Below are positions 6,811 through 7,818 of a DNA stretch of 7,818 nt, piece after piece. Below the pieces are notes generated by a model. That model saw nothing but the letters and a program-made list of their open reading frames with translations. It had not been told where the DNA came from and did no database searches. Each line of letters starts with the position of its first letter. Within the stretch, counting starts at the first letter, position 1. Source of the stretch: an uncultured Bacteriovorax sp. (GTDB lineage: Bacteria > Bdellovibrionota > Bacteriovoracia > Bacteriovoracales > Bacteriovoracaceae). The position numbers and the translations under genes were made by a program. Location: positions 1-7,818 of the forward strand of contig CALUDF010000137.1 in the NCBI GenBank assembly GCA_943914745.1, given 5' to 3'.

Positions 6811-6829
6811 TTTGCAAACCACTTGCAAA
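6811..6829. promoter_or_regulatory. Perfect 7-5-7 palindrome, candidate operator
   Basis: TTTGCAA-ACCAC-TTGCAAA is a perfect inverted repeat of 19 bases in the spacer between the divergent receiver/HD-GYP gene and the Fur-family gene. Fur-family operators are typically about 19-bp palindromes, so autoregulation is plausible, but the sequence does not match the E. coli Fur box or the enterobacterial Zur box. It overlaps the -35 element of the promoter proposed for the Fur-family gene. It could serve either gene or both. Confidence 0.45.
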
Positions 6830-6851
6830 TCAAACATTATCCCTATAACAT
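6823..6851 (+). promoter_or_regulatory. Candidate sigma-70-type promoter of the Fur-family gene
   Basis: TTGCAA (6823-6828) and TAACAT (6846-6851) are separated by 17 bases and each matches four to five of six consensus positions; an alternative -10, TATAAC (6844-6849), has 15-base spacing. Transcription would begin around 6858, about 15 bases before the start codon. The -35 lies in the right arm of the 6811-6829 palindrome, so binding there would block it. Confidence 0.35.
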
Positions 6852-6873
6852 AGGCTTAAGTACGGGGTAAATT

Positions 6874-7320
6874 ATGGGTATTTTGAATCCGAAAAAGGAA
6901 CAGGAAAGGGACGCTTTGTGTATCTCACTCCTTAAGGAAAAAGGCCTTTCTATAACTGCACCAAGAAAATTGATCCTGGGTCTTCTCATGAAGGACCACG
7001 GGCCCTTCACGGCCGAGGAAATCCTTAAAAAATTGCCAAAAAATTCTTGCGACCAAGCGACAGTCTATCGCTGCCTCAATCAATTTGTGGATGTACAACT
7101 GGTGAACACATCGTTCCTGGAAAAGGACATGGCCCATTTCGAATATAATGATCCTCACCACCATCACCACCACATTATCTGCAAAATCTGCAAGAAGATC
7201 GAATCGTTCCACGATTGTTTAATGGAAAAAATTGAACTGAATTTACAAAAAAAAGGCTACAGCGATATTCAACACCGACTGGAATTTTTTGCCGTCTGTG
7301 AACAGTGCTCTAAGAGCTAA
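6874..7320 (+). CDS. Fur-family metal-responsive transcriptional regulator
   Basis: Fur/Zur/PerR-family repressor of 148 residues, normally a dimer that binds operators when loaded with metal. The winged-helix half shows GLSITAPRKLIL (24-35), FTAEEIL (45-51) and the recognition-helix signature QATVYRCLNQF (61-71). The dimerisation half shows HFE (88-90), a run of six histidines (95-100), IICKICKKIESF (101-112) and HRLEFFAVCEQC (134-145). Cys103/Cys106 and Cys142/Cys145 form the usual structural zinc site. Glu90, the His run, Glu118 and His134 are likely sensor ligands. The residue aligned with Fur His33 is Pro44, although His42 is close by. The N-terminus is about ten residues longer than in E. 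coli Fur. GGGG six bases before ATG 6874 is the ribosome site. The metal cannot be told from sequence; the DUF3299 gene 20 bases downstream makes zinc a reasonable guess. Confidence 0.88.
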   Translation: MGILNPKKEQERDALCISLLKEKGLSITAPRKLILGLLMKDHGPFTAEEILKKLPKNSCDQATVYRCLNQFVDVQLVNTSFLEKDMAHFEYNDPHHHHHHIICKICKKIESFHDCLMEKIELNLQKKGYSDIQHRLEFFAVCEQCSKS

Positions 7321-7340
7321 AACAGCTAAGGATACTTTTT

Positions 7341-7802
7341 ATGAAAAAAACCATGTTTGCCACGGCCTTTACTCTTCTCGCCCTCACGGCCAGCGCTTTT
7401 GCTTTGGATGTCCCATGGGAGACATTGAAGACGTTGGAGTTTGATGCCAAGACAAAAAAGAACGTGATCAAACCAGACCTGCAAAAAGTCCTGGGAAAAG
7501 AAATCACCATCAAGGGCTTCATGATGCCCCTTGATTATGAGGCCAAAGAGATCGTCGAGTTTCTCTTCATGCCTTACGTTCCGGCCTGTATGCACGTGCC
7601 ACCTCCACCACCAAATCAGTTAGTGTTAGTCAAAATGAAAAAAGGATCAAAAATCAAACCTTCGTTTTATCCAATCGAGCTCACGGGAAAGCTTGCGGTG
7701 GAAACAAACGCGGATCTTGAGTCTTCTTTTAAAATGGAAGGCCTAAAACTCAAGGAACTAAAAACCTATACACCACCAACACCTCAAGGAGGACACCCGT
7801 GA
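7341..7802 (+). CDS. DUF3299 periplasmic protein
   Basis: Exported protein of 153 residues with a clear signal peptide (MKKTMFATAF..., cleavage likely after AFA at residue 21). The core matches the DUF3299 family: GFMMPLD (59-65), EFLFMPYVPACMH (73-85) with Cys83 and His85, and the proline run in HVPPPPPNQ (85-93). The function of the family is not established. From memory, in pseudomonads a member belongs to a zinc-starvation (Zur-controlled) ABC-transporter operon, and the Cys-x-His pair could bind metal. AAGGA eight bases before ATG 7341 is the ribosome site. It lies 20 bases after the Fur-family gene and its stop overlaps the next start by four bases (GTGA), so the three genes probably form one operon. 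Confidence 0.82.
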   Translation: MKKTMFATAFTLLALTASAFALDVPWETLKTLEFDAKTKKNVIKPDLQKVLGKEITIKGFMMPLDYEAKEIVEFLFMPYVPACMHVPPPPPNQLVLVKMKKGSKIKPSFYPIELTGKLAVETNADLESSFKMEGLKLKELKTYTPPTPQGGHP

Positions 7803-7818
7803 AGAACTTTACTCTCGC
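7799..7818 (+). CDS. Start of next operon gene, truncated by window end
   Basis: GTG at 7799 overlaps the DUF3299 stop codon (GTGA) and is preceded by a full AAGGAGG (7786-7792) with six-base spacing, a stronger ribosome site than any other in this operon. Only Met-Lys-Asn-Phe-Thr-Leu is visible, which could begin a signal peptide or a membrane protein. If the operon resembles known DUF3299 loci, an ABC-transporter component or another exported protein would be expected, but nothing here shows it. Confidence 0.6.

Noticed and set aside
6764..6817. TTG start giving an 18-residue hydrophobic N-terminus on the receiver/HD-GYP gene
   Set aside because: The receiver domain begins properly at ATG 6763, and the extension runs through the AT-rich promoter spacer and the palindrome.
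6836..6850. Possible Zur box (ATTAT...TATAACA) before the Fur-family gene
   Set aside because: The right half resembles the gamma-proteobacterial Zur half-site, but the left half is out of register by one base and poorly matched; more likely the -10 region.

Overview
The window looks like a compact chromosomal stretch of a Gram-negative bacterium with an outer membrane. It carries several signal-peptide proteins, one outer-membrane barrel protein and a Fur-family regulator. The moderate G+C content, the gene dialect (MipA-like porin, many small secreted proteins, a receiver/HD-GYP regulator with eroded motifs) and two paralogous secreted proteases suggest the Bdellovibrionota, perhaps Bacteriovorax or Peredibacter. 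That placement is an inference; no rRNA or other marker gene is present. I see no mobile element, CRISPR array, tRNA or rRNA.

Layout. Positions 1-272 (+) hold the C-terminal end of an unrecognised protein whose last bases overlap the end of topB (265-2415, -), encoding DNA topoisomerase III. Upstream of topB on the same strand lie two tandem paralogous genes (2499-3380 and 3577-4458, -). Each encodes a 293-residue exported protein with an HELGHH zinc-protease signature, and each is followed by its own strong intrinsic terminator. Divergent from this pair is a MipA/OmpV-family outer-membrane protein gene (4630-5397, +). It converges, with one base between the stop codons, on a response-regulator-like gene (5399-6763, -) that has a degenerate receiver domain and a degenerate HD-GYP-like domain. 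That gene is divergent from a Fur-family regulator (6874-7320, +). The shared spacer holds a perfect 7-5-7 palindrome that could be the regulator's operator. The Fur-family gene leads an apparent operon: 20 bases later comes a DUF3299 periplasmic protein (7341-7802), then a gene starting with GTG at 7799 that runs off the window.

How the genes may work together. The Fur-family/DUF3299 operon is probably a metal-responsive unit, perhaps zinc. The two proteases and the MipA-like protein are envelope or exported products. topB is housekeeping DNA topology. The protease pair is the most unusual part: its active-site pattern (HExxH, 17-18 residues, ExxxD, and a later HPxxxCR) fits a gluzincin peptidase, but I cannot place it in a named family.
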